Translations under genes and position numbers: made by a program
Part shown: in pieces, positions 8,012 to 17,407 of the stretch
Layout of the letters: each line of letters begins with the position of its first letter
Position numbering within the stretch: position 1 is the first letter of the stretch
Notes under the pieces: model-generated
What the model was told of the DNA's origin: nothing
Seen by the model: only the letters and a program-made list of their open reading frames with translations
Databases searched by the model: none
Assembly (NCBI RefSeq): GCF_051521495.1
Contig: NZ_CP150355.1
Coordinates: 10,478,001 to 10,542,000, forward strand
DNA length: 64,000 nucleotides
Source of the DNA: Sorangium sp051521495
GTDB taxonomy: Bacteria; Myxococcota_A; Polyangia; Polyangiales; Polyangiaceae
Reading direction: 5' to 3'

Positions 8012-8792
8012 ACCTCTTACGGGCGAGCGCCTCGCGGTCCTTCACGATGAGCCGCCGCCCGGCCACGTCGAGCACCCCCTCCTTCCGGAGCGCCCCGAGC
8101 GTCAGCGTCACCGTCTCCCGCGTCGAGCCGATCACCTGGGCGATCTCCGCGTGCGTGATCGGCGCCGAGATCAGCGTCCCCCGTGGCGTCGGCACGCCCC
8201 ACCGCTCCGCCGCGTGCAGGAGGAACTCGGCCAGGCGCCCTCCCACGTTCTTGAACAGCATCGACTCGATCCGGTCCTCGGTCTCCCGCTGCCGCGCGAC
8301 GAGCAGCGCGAACACCGCGCCCCCAAGCCCCGGGTGCCTGGCGCACAGGTCGCGGACGAGCGCGAGCGGCACCCGGACCACCTCGGCCTCATCCATCGCG
8401 ATCGCCCGCTCCGTCCGCGTCTCGAGCCCGCCGAGGCACGACTCGCCGAGCACGTCGCCCGTGCCGCGGTAGCTGAGCGGGAACGCGGCCCCCGCCTCGT
8501 TGACGCGCTCGACGCGCGCGCGCCCCCGGCCCAGCACCACCAGCGTGTCCGCGGGGGCCCCCTGCTCGAAGATCGCCGCGTCGGACGCCACCACCTCGAG
8601 CACCGCGGCGTCCGTGATCGCCTCCCGCACCTCGCGCTCCGCCTGCGCGAACAGCGAGGAGAGCCGGAAGGCGCGCGCCACCCGCGCCTTCACGGGATCC
8701 GTGGGCTGACGACCAGCATCCGGCGCGTACTGGGAATCCAGATCGCTCACAGTAAGGAGCAAAAGAGTAATCCATCCCGCGTGGGTTGACAC
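8010..8792 (-). CDS. Crp/Fnr family transcription regulator
   Basis: A 260-residue protein with an N-terminal cyclic-nucleotide-binding-like barrel (GTGDVLGESCLGG) and a C-terminal winged helix (ITHAEIAQVIGSTRETVTLTLGALRKEGVL) typical of Crp/Fnr regulators, with the recognition helix STRETVT. No N-terminal Cys cluster is present, so it is not an FNR-type iron-sulfur sensor. The annotated GTG start gives a hydrophobic 14-residue leader with no clear function; a GTG at 8750 would remove it. The effector is unknown. Confidence 0.85.
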   Translation of the reverse strand: MSTHAGWITLLLLTVSDLDSQYAPDAGRQPTDPVKARVARAFRLSSLFAQAEREVREAITDAAVLEVVASDAAIFEQGAPADTLVVLGRGRARVERVNEAGAAFPLSYRGTGDVLGESCLGGLETRTERAIAMDEAEVVRVPLALVRDLCARHPGLGGAVFALLVARQRETEDRIESMLFKNVGGRLAEFLLHAAERWGVPTPRGTLISAPITHAEIAQVIGSTRETVTLTLGALRKEGVLDVAGRRLIVKDREALARKR

Positions 8793-8843
8793 ACAGGAAT
8801 CCCGTGCGACCGAGGCCGGCGCGGGCCGAACGGGGCGCCGTGA

Positions 8844-11800
8844 TCAGCGTCCGTCGCGGTCGAGCAGCACGACGATGTCCCGGGCGAGCGCGCTGTCCGC
8901 GGCGCGGGCGAACTGCTGGAACTTCGGGTACGCGTCGGGCTGCACGCGGCCCGCGGGCAGCTCCAAAAAACGATCGAAGAGCAGCGCGCCTCCGTCCACG
9001 CGATCGTTCACCCGCACGGCGCGCCCCTCGTCGTCCACCGTCGACGGAGCGAGCTTCGTGGCCACGCGCGCGCCCGCGGGGAGCTTGACGCGGAGCCGCA
9101 CCTCCGAGCGGGTCGCGATCTGCTCCGACAGGTAGAGCGGCGTCTCCCGGGCCGGCAGGCTGGCGAGGCTGGCCACCCGCACGCCGAAGGGCGGCGAGAG
9201 GACGAGCTCCGCGCCCTGCGCGCGCGCGAAGCTCGCGACGGCGATCTTCATCTTCAGCGTGAGCGGCCGGTCGATCTCGGTCAGCTCCTTGATCTCGATC
9301 CCCTGGAGCCGCGCCCCCGGGACCATCTGCGGCAAGAGGCGCGACTCGACGGCGTCCCTGAGCTGCGCGTCGGGGAGCGACTCCAGCGCCGAGCGCAGCG
9401 CGATCGCGAGCTTGCCCTCGTAGCGCTGCTCGATCGCCAGCGAGGCCGAGCCGTCCCGCTGCACCTCGGCGACGCCCTCCGTGACCACGCCGTCGTGCGC
9501 GCCGGACGAGGGCGTCACCTCGCGCGGCGCCCCGGGCTTCAGCACGATCGCCGGCTGCCCGCGGAGGGAGCTCGGCAGGTAGCCGTACGGCGCGAACTTG
9601 TCGCGCACGAACATCCAGCGGACCGCGCCCGCGCCGGGCTTCTCCCCGGTGTCGAGGCGGACGGCGAGCGCGTTGAACGTCTCGGCCTCGCTCATGGGCC
9701 CGCGCGGCGGCGCGGTGAGCCGGTCGCTCACGACGCCGTAGCCGGCGTCGATCCCGACCAGGCGGCACAGGTAGAGGAACGCCTCGGTCCGGTTGCCGCT
9801 CTTGCCGATGACGACGCGGCGGCCGTCGTCCTCGCGCCCCTCCTCCACGTTGGCGAGCACCCACCGGTAGATCCGGCGCGCCTGCTCGTCCTTCGACGGC
9901 ATCGCGCCCCCGCCCTCGCCGCGCGCGCCCTGCGCGGGGCGCGCGGCGGCCTTCGCCTTCTCGCCGCCGCCCGCGTCCGGCGAGGCCGGCGCGAGCGGCG
10001 CGCGGGCGATCGCGCGCGCGATGCGCACGAGCCGCGGGTCGCGCGGCGTCTCGTCGGCGGCCGCGTCCACCATGCGCGCGATCGTGCTGTCCAGGCGGAT
10101 GCCCCAGCCGATGCGGATGTTCGGCAGGAACTCCGAGATCGGCGCGCTCGCCGGCTCCTCCGGGAGCGCGGGGCTCTTGTCGACCCGGTAGCGGCGGGTG
10201 ACGAGCGCGCCGGACTCGACGATCTCCGGCGTCGGGACGGGGCCGGAGGCCTCCACGTCGAGCGGCCGGCTCTTCGGCGACACGACGATGAACTCGCTCC
10301 GCCAGTAGGGGACCTTCGCCTCGCGGAAGAACCAGCGTGGGCCCTGGAACGTGAGGCCCCCCTGCCCGTCGCCGCGCAGCACGAACAGGTTCTCCACCTC
10401 GATGTAATCGCCCACCTCGAGGTGGGGCATCGTCACGGTCGGCTTGCCCTCGACGAACTCCGGCTCGTGGATCGACCCGTCCCGCTTGACGGTGCGGAGC
10501 TTGAGCACGAGCCCCTCGGGCACGCGCTGCTCGGCGTGCTCCTGGATGGCCTCCCGCGACTGGATCCGGATGATCTCGTGCTGGAGCATCCGCGCCGAGC
10601 CGTCCTCGTGGACCCACATGGCCGAGTAGTCGAGCACGCGCGCCGCCGTGCCGGGCATGGCCTCGCCCGAGGCCTCGTACGCGGCGATCACCTTCTTCGA
10701 GTCGAGCCGGTACGGGCTGAGCTCCGTCGTGCCGTCGAGCAGCTCGATCGCGTCGCGCAGGCCCGAGGTGTCGGCGCCGGTGCGGATCGCCTCGATGAGC
10801 GCCCTCTGGAGCGCGTCGCGCTCTCCCCGCGCGAATCGCGCGTCCGCGAGCGCGAGGCGCGCGTCGGCGTCGTCCGGCGCCTTCGCGAGCGCGCGCTCGA
10901 GCTGCTCGAACGACTCGGCGCGCTTGCCGGCGCGGGTCAGGAGGTCGGCGATGCGCGCGGCGATGTCCTTGCGGTCCCTGCGGACGGAGCCGAGGCGCTG
11001 GAGCTCCTTGATCGCCGCCGCGTAGTCGCGCCGATCGATCGCCCTCTCCAGCTCGATCTCCGCGTCGGGATCGAGCTCCCGGATGCGCGCGGCGAGGGCG
11101 TCGGCCTGCGCGACGTGCCCGTCGCCGTCGTGGATGCGGAGGAGCGCGCCCAGCACCTCGACGTCGTCCGGGAAGCGCGCGGCGGCCTCCTTCACGGTGC
11201 GGACGTGCTCGACCCGCCAGCCGAGCCGCGAGTACATCCCCGCGAGCGTCTTCAGGAGGTCGGGCACCTCCCGGAAGCGGTCGGCGAGGGCCTCGATCGT
11301 GCGGGTCATCTCGGAAAGGCCGACCTTGTCGGCCTCGTCGAGCGCGAGCCAGAGACGGGGGTACCAGAGCTCCGGGTCCTTCTCCGCGGCGCGCGCGCGC
11401 ACGTCCTTCACGAGGTCGCGCCCGTCGGACGCCGGGAAGATCGGGTCCTTCTCGAGGAAGACCGCCTGGGCCGCGAGCGCGGGGCCGGTGGCGCGCGCCG
11501 GATCCGCCACGAGCGGCTCGATCAGCACGGCGCTCACGTCGTCCTGGCCCTCGAGGTGCGCGATGTTCGCGGCGAGGTACCGGGCGATCGGGTCGCCCAC
11601 GTCGCGCTCGGCGCGGGGCGCGCCGCGCAGGCCGAGCGCGCGCGCCACCTTCGGCGCGGGCTGCGGCGGCACGCCCAGCGCCGTGAGGAACGGCTCGATC
11701 GGGTTGGGATCCGGCAGGACCTCGGGCGGGAAGAGCGAATAGGGCGGCGCCGGATCGGCGGACGTGGCCACGCCGAGGGGCGTGCCGTCCGGCGCGAGCA

Positions 11801-12890
11801 GGCGGATGGAGGTGTCGCTACCCCCGACGCGCGCGAGGACGCGGTGCCGACCGGGGCCGAGGCGCAGGCGGGCGCCGAAGCGGGGCCAGATCCCCCACTG
11901 CTTCGTGTCGCGCGTCAGCACCTCGACGTCGTCGACGAAGATGGCGAAGGCCCCCTGGACGGCGATGATCGTCTCGCGCTCGACGGGCAGGTCGACGAAG
12001 GTCTCGACGTAGAAGATGCCTCCTTTGGCCCCGCCCTCGCCGGGCGCCTCGGGCGCGACGGCGGAGAGCTGGCAGCCGCGGCGCTCGGCGCCGAGCGCGC
12101 GCGGCGGGCCTCTGCGCTGCGGATCGCGCGGGAACACGGGCGGCCAGGGGCCGGCGCGCTCCGCCTCGTAGTGGACGCGGTGGTCGCTCGCGGCCACGTG
12201 ACCGAACGGGCCGGCGAAGCGGGCGTTCTCGATGCACCCGTAGCGGCGCGCCGCGAGGTCCATGAGCGGCACGGCGGGCGCGGCGGCGCTGTCGGTGGCC
12301 CCGGCGGCGCCGGCGCCGGCCGGGCGCGCCGCGGCCGCCTCGTCGGGCAGCCCGTCGAGGCTCCACCACTCGACGAGCTCGCCGCGCGCGCGCCAGCCGA
12401 GGTTGCCCGGGTGGTCGATGGCGCGCAGGACGACGTCGCGGGACTTCTTCCAGAGACCCGCGACGCTCGATCGCAGGCCGAGCAGGCGGTTCGCGGCGAA
12501 CCAGCCCACGAGGGGGGCGTCCGGGTGCGCGCTCACCCGGGCGGCGTCCAGCGCCTCGAGGTAGGCCGTCGCCGCGCGCGCGTTGCGGCCGTGCTCCTGG
12601 TCGTCGATCGCGCGCCCGAGCGACGCGAGCATCGATTTCGCGCCGATCCCCTCCAAGCGCTTGCGCGCCTCCCTGGCGCCCGCGGGCGAGCCGCCCGGAA
12701 CCAGGAGCTCTCCGAGGAGCCAGCGGCCGACGACCTCGCCGTCGGTCGAATGCGCGCCGGCGTCGCGGAGCGAGGCGATGGGGTCTTTCGCGCCGGGCGC
12801 GGTGACCGCGCTGCAGGCGCCGAGCGCGAGGGCCAGGGAGGCGGCGCCGGCGAGCCGGACGAGCGTGGAGAGGGGGCGAGGAGCGCGCAT
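8844..12890 (-). CDS. Giant lipoprotein with TPR-like, DUF3857 and degenerate transglutaminase-like domains
   Basis: About 1348 residues. The ATG at 12890 follows AAGGA and starts a signal peptide with lipobox ALALGAC. The middle (roughly residues 480-740) is rich in Ala-Leu helices with TPR-like character. Residues around 750-960 match DUF3857 (YSAMWVHEDGSARMLQHEIIRI and related strands). The following region, around ARRIYRWVLANV to VGIDAGYGVVSDRL, aligns with a transglutaminase-like domain, but the position normally occupied by the catalytic Cys reads KSGNRTEAF, and the usual HAW motif is replaced by FNALAVRL. It is therefore probably catalytically inactive. Envelope location is inferred from the lipobox. 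Confidence 0.8.
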   Translation of the reverse strand: MRAPRPLSTLVRLAGAASLALALGACSAVTAPGAKDPIASLRDAGAHSTDGEVVGRWLLGELLVPGGSPAGAREARKRLEGIGAKSMLASLGRAIDDQEHGRNARAATAYLEALDAARVSAHPDAPLVGWFAANRLLGLRSSVAGLWKKSRDVVLRAIDHPGNLGWRARGELVEWWSLDGLPDEAAAARPAGAGAAGATDSAAAPAVPLMDLAARRYGCIENARFAGPFGHVAASDHRVHYEAERAGPWPPVFPRDPQRRGPPRALGAERRGCQLSAVAPEAPGEGGAKGGIFYVETFVDLPVERETIIAVQGAFAIFVDDVEVLTRDTKQWGIWPRFGARLRLGPGRHRVLARVGGSDTSIRLLAPDGTPLGVATSADPAPPYSLFPPEVLPDPNPIEPFLTALGVPPQPAPKVARALGLRGAPRAERDVGDPIARYLAANIAHLEGQDDVSAVLIEPLVADPARATGPALAAQAVFLEKDPIFPASDGRDLVKDVRARAAEKDPELWYPRLWLALDEADKVGLSEMTRTIEALADRFREVPDLLKTLAGMYSRLGWRVEHVRTVKEAAARFPDDVEVLGALLRIHDGDGHVAQADALAARIRELDPDAEIELERAIDRRDYAAAIKELQRLGSVRRDRKDIAARIADLLTRAGKRAESFEQLERALAKAPDDADARLALADARFARGERDALQRALIEAIRTGADTSGLRDAIELLDGTTELSPYRLDSKKVIAAYEASGEAMPGTAARVLDYSAMWVHEDGSARMLQHEIIRIQSREAIQEHAEQRVPEGLVLKLRTVKRDGSIHEPEFVEGKPTVTMPHLEVGDYIEVENLFVLRGDGQGGLTFQGPRWFFREAKVPYWRSEFIVVSPKSRPLDVEASGPVPTPEIVESGALVTRRYRVDKSPALPEEPASAPISEFLPNIRIGWGIRLDSTIARMVDAAADETPRDPRLVRIARAIARAPLAPASPDAGGGEKAKAAARPAQGARGEGGGAMPSKDEQARRIYRWVLANVEEGREDDGRRVVIGKSGNRTEAFLYLCRLVGIDAGYGVVSDRLTAPPRGPMSEAETFNALAVRLDTGEKPGAGAVRWMFVRDKFAPYGYLPSSLRGQPAIVLKPGAPREVTPSSGAHDGVVTEGVAEVQRDGSASLAIEQRYEGKLAIALRSALESLPDAQLRDAVESRLLPQMVPGARLQGIEIKELTEIDRPLTLKMKIAVASFARAQGAELVLSPPFGVRVASLASLPARETPLYLSEQIATRSEVRLRVKLPAGARVATKLAPSTVDDEGRAVRVNDRVDGGALLFDRFLELPAGRVQPDAYPKFQQFARAADSALARDIVVLLDRDGR

Positions 12891-13406
12891 CGGCCCGGTC
12901 CTTAGCGCGAGCGCCTGCGTGCGCACAGGTTCACGCGCGGTTCACGCGCGGCCCGGTCGAGGTCCTGCTGTCCGATGGATCGATCCGCCGGATCGAGCGG
13001 CGAGGGCCCGTGGTTGTGCGGGGGACATCGCGCGCCGCCGCCGGACGGCTGACGGCACCGGCCGCACTGGAATGATGCGATCCAGCCCACCGATCGCAGC
13101 GTCCAGCGCGGCCCCGAGACCTTCCGACGCGCTCTGGAAGCTTCTGGCGCGGGAACGAAGCCTTCCCGCGCGCTCCGGAGCACGAGCTTTCGCGTACTTA
13201 GCGGCGCGGGCTCCGCTCGGATGCCTTCGGGCAGGCGTCAGAAGATGAGTTTCGCGACAATTTTCGTATCCCGCTGCACGACGGAAGCTTCCGGAGCACG
13301 ACGGAAGCTTCCGGAGCACGACGGAAGCTTCCGGAGCGCGCCACATGCCTTCCGACGCGCGTCGGACGCGCATGAACGGGGCCGGCGGCCCCGTTTCATG
13401 CATGGT
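12891..13406. other. Gene-free stretch with palindromic direct repeats
   Basis: No supported gene. It holds the three perfect 20-bp repeats listed separately and scattered GGAAGC/GCTTCC words between 13125 and 13350. Confidence 0.5.
13276..13335. repeat. Three perfect tandem copies of a 20-bp palindrome-containing unit
   Basis: The unit GCACGACGGAAGCTTCCGGA occurs at 13276-13295, 13296-13315 and 13316-13335. Each unit contains the inverted repeat CGGAAGCTTCCG, so the tract presents three dyads exactly two helical turns apart. It lies about 70 bases from the 3' end of the methyltransferase-like gene and 445 bases upstream of the giant lipoprotein start. Confidence 0.85.
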
Positions 13407-15674
13407 TCACACGCCGGCTTCGACCGTGCTGGCGACCTGCTGGAGGAGCACCGCCTGCTCGATCACCTCGGGCGGCACCCCCAGGTCATCGCGCGCCACA
13501 GCCACGTCCTCGCGCGCACCGGCCACGTCGCCCTGCACCGCCCCGACGTCCTCGCGCACACCGGCCACGTCGCCCTGCACCGCCCCAACGTCCTCGCGCG
13601 CCTCGGCCACGTCCTCGCGCGCCGCGCTCGCCTCCTCCCGCTCCGCCGCCCGGCGCAGCGAGGCGATCTCCGCCTGCGCGGCGATCAACGCCTGCTCGAG
13701 CTCCGCGTGGACCGCCGGCGGCGTGACGGCCGTCTCGCGCGCCTCGGTCAGCTCGCGCTCGAGCTGCGCGATCTTCCAGCTCGCGGCGCGCAGGTCCGCC
13801 TCGCTCGAGGCGGCGCTCCGCGCGAGCGCGTCGAGCTGCTGCCGCAGCGCCTCCACCGCGTTGCCTTGCCCGCCCGGCCCCGCGAGCGTCCCGCCCGGCC
13901 CGCCGTCCGCCGCCTGGCCCGGCCCGCCACGGTCGGTCGCGGCCGACGCGAAGACCGTCCCGAGCTCGTCGACGAGCTCCTTGCCCACCCGCTCGCTCTC
14001 GCGCAGCTGCGCCTGGAGCGACGCGATGACGTGGCCCCGATCCCGCAGCGCCTCCTCGAGGCCCGCGATCTCGGCCGCCGCCGCCTCGCCAGCGTCGCGC
14101 TTCTCGAGCTCGGACGCCCGCTGCTCCAGCGCGACGACGGTCTGCTCGAGCTCCACGATCCGCGCCTCGAGCAGCAGCCTGCGCGCGTCGAGGGCGCTCC
14201 GCTGATCCTCCAGCGCGCGGCTCTCGCGCTCGTTCCGGTCCGCCCGCTCCTTCTGCCGGTCGCGGTCGCGCGCGGCCTCGGCGCGCGCCGCCTCGAGCTC
14301 CTCGACCCTCGCCGCCGCGCGCCGCGCCTCCTCCAGCGCGCGCTCGCTCTCCTGCGCGCGCCTGCGCGCCGTGTCCCGCTCCGACGTGAGCTTCGAGAGC
14401 TCCCGCCGCGCGCCCGCGGCCGAGGCCTCGAGCTCCGCCACGCGCGCCGCGAGCGCCGGGTCGGGCGCCACCACGGCGGGCCGCGCCTCGAGCTCGGCGA
14501 TCCTGGCGCGCGCGGCCTCGAGATCCGCCGTCGCGGCGTCGAGGCGATCGCGGGCGCCGGCGATCTCCGGCTTGTTGCGGATCATCCCGAGCTCGAGCTC
14601 GACCTTGGTCCGCAGCCGCTTCTCGTCGTCGAGCTGCTTGGCGAGCCGGGTCGCGCGATCGCGCTGGCTGCGGAGCTCCTCCTCCATGTCGCGGATCTGG
14701 TGCGCCAGGCGCTCGGCCCGGACGTGGGCGTCGCCCGCCCTGGCCTCGACCTCCCGGAGGCGCGCGCCCCTGGCCTCGACCTCGGCCTCGACCTCGGCGA
14801 GGCGCGCGGCCGTGGCGACCGCGCTCCCGGCGCGGGCCCCGGCCTCCTCGCGGTCGCGCTGCTGCCGGGTGCGCAGCTCCGCGAGCTCGCCCCCGAGCCG
14901 CTGCGCGCGGCCCTCGGCCTCGGTGAGCGCCTCGGGCGACGGGCCGGCGCTCGCGGCCGGGAAATCGGCGAACGGCAGCTCGATCACGGCGAACGCGTCG
15001 AGCCGGGGCAGGCGCTCGCCGGCCACGGCGATGAACCACTCGGGCTCCTCGGAGGCGTCGAGGATCGACGTGTCGACGCTGACCTCGGGCTCGCCCTTCG
15101 GCGCGAACTCCGCGACGGTGTAGCCGACGAACGGCGCCTGGCCGACCATCCGCACCTGCTTGAACTGGAGCGCCACGAGGTCGTAGAGCGCGTAGTAGCC
15201 GGGCGCCGCGCCCCGGCGCGCGCCCGCGGGGAGCAGGCCCCGGGCGGCGTCCGGGTTCGGCGACGCGATGATGGCGGTACCGCTCGCGGCCGTCAGGCGG
15301 CGGGCGCGCCGGAGGATCTCGGCCGGATCGCTGAAGATCGAGAGATCGGGGATGACGAGGGTGTCGAAGGCGCCATCGCGCACACCGAGGTCGCCGTCGA
15401 ACACGGCGACGCTCGGGTGCGGCTGCCGCGTGGGCGCCGTCCGCGCGAGCTTCTCCGCGACGCGCGCGGCGTCCGGATCGTAGGCGTGGACGAGGCGGGC
15501 CCCGCGCTGGAGCAGCCGATCGGCGAGCCCGATGGTGGCGTCACCCAGCACCGCGACCCGCCGGCCGCGCACGAGCGGCTCGAGGTAGGCGCTCAGCACC
15601 AGGGCGGGGTGGAGCGCGGCGGGGGCGGCGTGCCGCGGCGAGCCGGCGGCGGCTAGGGAGGACTCCGTCGTCAT
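13407..15674 (-). CDS. Methyltransferase-like domain fused to a long coiled coil
   Basis: 755 residues with a GAGG ribosome site before the ATG. Residues 30-235 resemble a class I SAM-methyltransferase fold: RRVAVLGDATIGLADRLLQRGARLVHAYDPD is a glycine-loop strand followed by an acidic residue, and DTLVIPDLSIF fits a later strand. From about 250 to 700 the protein is an almost unbroken Ala/Glu/Arg-rich coiled coil. Near the C-terminus there are short repeats of the type REDVGAVQGDVAG. The gene is alone between two envelope lipoprotein genes. The fold suggests a cytoplasmic scaffold with a nucleotide- or SAM-binding head, comparable in layout (not homology) to myxobacterial motility coiled-coil proteins. 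Function unknown. Confidence 0.7.
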   Translation of the reverse strand: MTTESSLAAAGSPRHAAPAALHPALVLSAYLEPLVRGRRVAVLGDATIGLADRLLQRGARLVHAYDPDAARVAEKLARTAPTRQPHPSVAVFDGDLGVRDGAFDTLVIPDLSIFSDPAEILRRARRLTAASGTAIIASPNPDAARGLLPAGARRGAAPGYYALYDLVALQFKQVRMVGQAPFVGYTVAEFAPKGEPEVSVDTSILDASEEPEWFIAVAGERLPRLDAFAVIELPFADFPAASAGPSPEALTEAEGRAQRLGGELAELRTRQQRDREEAGARAGSAVATAARLAEVEAEVEARGARLREVEARAGDAHVRAERLAHQIRDMEEELRSQRDRATRLAKQLDDEKRLRTKVELELGMIRNKPEIAGARDRLDAATADLEAARARIAELEARPAVVAPDPALAARVAELEASAAGARRELSKLTSERDTARRRAQESERALEEARRAAARVEELEAARAEAARDRDRQKERADRNERESRALEDQRSALDARRLLLEARIVELEQTVVALEQRASELEKRDAGEAAAAEIAGLEEALRDRGHVIASLQAQLRESERVGKELVDELGTVFASAATDRGGPGQAADGGPGGTLAGPGGQGNAVEALRQQLDALARSAASSEADLRAASWKIAQLERELTEARETAVTPPAVHAELEQALIAAQAEIASLRRAAEREEASAAREDVAEAREDVGAVQGDVAGVREDVGAVQGDVAGAREDVAVARDDLGVPPEVIEQAVLLQQVASTVEAGV

Positions 15675-16001
15675 AGTCCCGTCCTCTTACGGTGCTGGGG
15701 GCCGGGAGTCCACAAAGCGCAGTGCAGAGTTGCAAGGCGGCGCCGGGCTCCGGCCGCGCGCGCCGGACCCCGCGCCTCGCGAAGGCCCGCGCTCCGCGCC
15801 TCGCGAAGGCCCGCGCTCCGCGCCTCTATCACCTGGCCTGGTGAGTGCCCTCACCCATGACGCCCCGCGTCTCTGCCGCCAGCGTCGTCGGTTCCCGCGC
15901 CTCGCCGTCGCTCCCGATGTCATCTCCACCACACCGGTAGCTCGTCCTCGGTCCTGTGCGGCGCGCCTGTGCGGCGCGCGCGGTCCTTCTGCTGTGCTCG
16001 A
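15675..16001. other. Short gene-free stretch with a 24-bp repeat
   Basis: No supported gene. A 24-bp unit CGCGCCTCGCGAAGGCCCGCGCTC is present twice in tandem at 15771-15818 with a third partial copy to 15826. The remainder shows nothing recognisable. Confidence 0.5.
15771..15826. repeat. 24-bp tandem repeat, 2.3 copies
   Basis: Two perfect copies followed by the first eight bases of a third. Upstream of the methyltransferase-like gene (start 15674) by about 100 bases. Confidence 0.8.
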
Positions 16002-17150
16002 TCAGAGGATCACGGTCTCGCAGCCGAGGAGGATCTGGATCTTCGCGACGGACGCGCTCCTCGCGGCCTCGCAGGTGTCGGGGCACAGGACGAGGGCCGT
16101 GGGAGAAGCCGGGTTGTCGTAGCGCCAGCCTGGACCGTCGCAGCCGGGGCGCTGCGGCAGGATCTCCTGCGGTGCGCCGTCGAGCCCGAAGAGGACGTTG
16201 ACGTCGTTGAACGCGACCTGCCCGCCGGCCACCTGGGAAGGGACCTCGACCTCGCACGGGAGCGCCTGCCCCGTGACCTTCGCGAGCGCGTCCTGGAACT
16301 CGACGGCGATGTTGGTCGCGCCGACGAGGACGGCGGCGTCGGTGCCTCCCGCGGCCGCGACCTGGTTGGCGAAGGCCTGGTTCACGCCCGGGAGCCCGAT
16401 CACGAAGGTGCGCACGGCGGGGCGGTAGCGCGCGCCCGACTCGGCGAGCTTCGCGATGGCGGCCGGGTCTTCCGGGTTCACGCCGGCGCACTGGGGCGCG
16501 GGCCCCTGCGGCTGTCCATCGGTGACGAGCAGCACCGCCGAGGCCTCGCCGGGGCGGTTCTTCGCCACCTCGATGCCCTGGAGCAGCGCGCCCCCCAGCG
16601 CCGGATAGATGGGCGTGCTCGCTCCGTCAGGCGACTCGTCCTCCATGGCCGCGACGATGGCGCCCGCGTTCTCGGGGAGCGGGCCGAACGGGACGAGCGG
16701 CGCCTTGTAGGCCTCCTGGTCACAGGCCGGCACATCGTCCGCCGCGCGCGGGAAGAAGCGCAGCGCCACGCGCACGCCGGCGAACCTCGCGCTGTTGACG
16801 AACGCGGTCAGGCCCGCCTTCGCGCTAGTCCACTTGTCGGCCACCATCGGATCGTCGCCCCTCATCGAGGACGACTTGTCCATCATGATGTAGAGATTGA
16901 GCGGGACCGCGCTCGCCTCCTCGGTAACGAGTCCGCACGCGGCGTCCGGATCGAAGGTATCGACAGCCGCGTCGGTCGACAGCCCTCCATCCGGATCGAA
17001 AGTCCCGCCCGAGCCAGTTCCGTCTGAAGAGGAATAGGACGAGATGAGGCCAGCCCCTGAGTCCGGCGCGCATGCGCCATGGAGCGCCAAGGCGGCGGCG
17101 AGCCCAACCATGGCGGCGAGCGAGGTGATGTGAAGCGATTCGAGGCGCAT
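16002..17150 (-). CDS. von Willebrand factor A domain lipoprotein
   Basis: About 382 residues from the ATG at 17150. The N-terminus is a signal peptide with a lipobox-like LALHGAC, followed by a Ser/Gly/Asp-rich linker. The VWA domain starts at VPLNLYIMMDKSSSMRGDD, giving the MIDAS DxSxS motif, and continues through ASAVLLVTDGQPQG (second MIDAS-region Asp) and RTFVIGLPGVNQAF. The C-terminal part holds paired Cys (GCDGPGW, LVLCPDTCEAA, LLGCE). Such proteins are surface metal-dependent adhesion modules. It diverges from the Gly-rich lipoprotein gene, sharing a 257-base AT-richer intergenic region. Confidence 0.82.
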   Translation of the reverse strand: MRLESLHITSLAAMVGLAAALALHGACAPDSGAGLISSYSSSDGTGSGGTFDPDGGLSTDAAVDTFDPDAACGLVTEEASAVPLNLYIMMDKSSSMRGDDPMVADKWTSAKAGLTAFVNSARFAGVRVALRFFPRAADDVPACDQEAYKAPLVPFGPLPENAGAIVAAMEDESPDGASTPIYPALGGALLQGIEVAKNRPGEASAVLLVTDGQPQGPAPQCAGVNPEDPAAIAKLAESGARYRPAVRTFVIGLPGVNQAFANQVAAAGGTDAAVLVGATNIAVEFQDALAKVTGQALPCEVEVPSQVAGGQVAFNDVNVLFGLDGAPQEILPQRPGCDGPGWRYDNPASPTALVLCPDTCEAARSASVAKIQILLGCETVIL

Positions 17151-17372
17151 GGGATCAAGAGATGACAGCGGGGACGGCACGCAAGCGCGAAGGTACGCAG
17201 ACACAGAGTACCGGAGTCGGTGACAGACGCGAGGGGCGAATCAAGGAATCGTGAGCTGGCTCGCGCCGATGCAACACATCACGGTGTGGGCGGACGCGCA
17301 ATCGATACGGACAGCCGATGCGGACAGCGATGTGGCGCACATCCATGGTGATTGAGACCAACAAGACAAAGT

Positions 17373-17384
17373 CTTTTCGAAAAG
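17373..17384. promoter_or_regulatory. Perfect 12-bp palindrome CTTTTCGAAAAG
   Basis: A perfect dyad in one of the few AT-rich spots of the window, 23 bases before the ATG of the Gly-rich lipoprotein gene and in the divergent promoter region shared with the VWA gene. Could be an operator or a short hairpin in the mRNA leader. Not tested. Confidence 0.35.
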
Positions 17385-17407
17385 CGCGCGAAGGTGCAGA
17401 ATTAAGC

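Noticed and set aside
9495..12905. 1136-codon open frame on the plus strand
   Set aside because: It is antisense to the giant lipoprotein gene, is composed of Arg/Ala/Asp-rich sequence without motifs, and exists because of strong GC bias at third positions.
13221..15656. 811-codon open frame on the plus strand
   Set aside because: Antisense to the methyltransferase-coiled coil gene; Arg/Leu-rich shadow with no domain or start signal.
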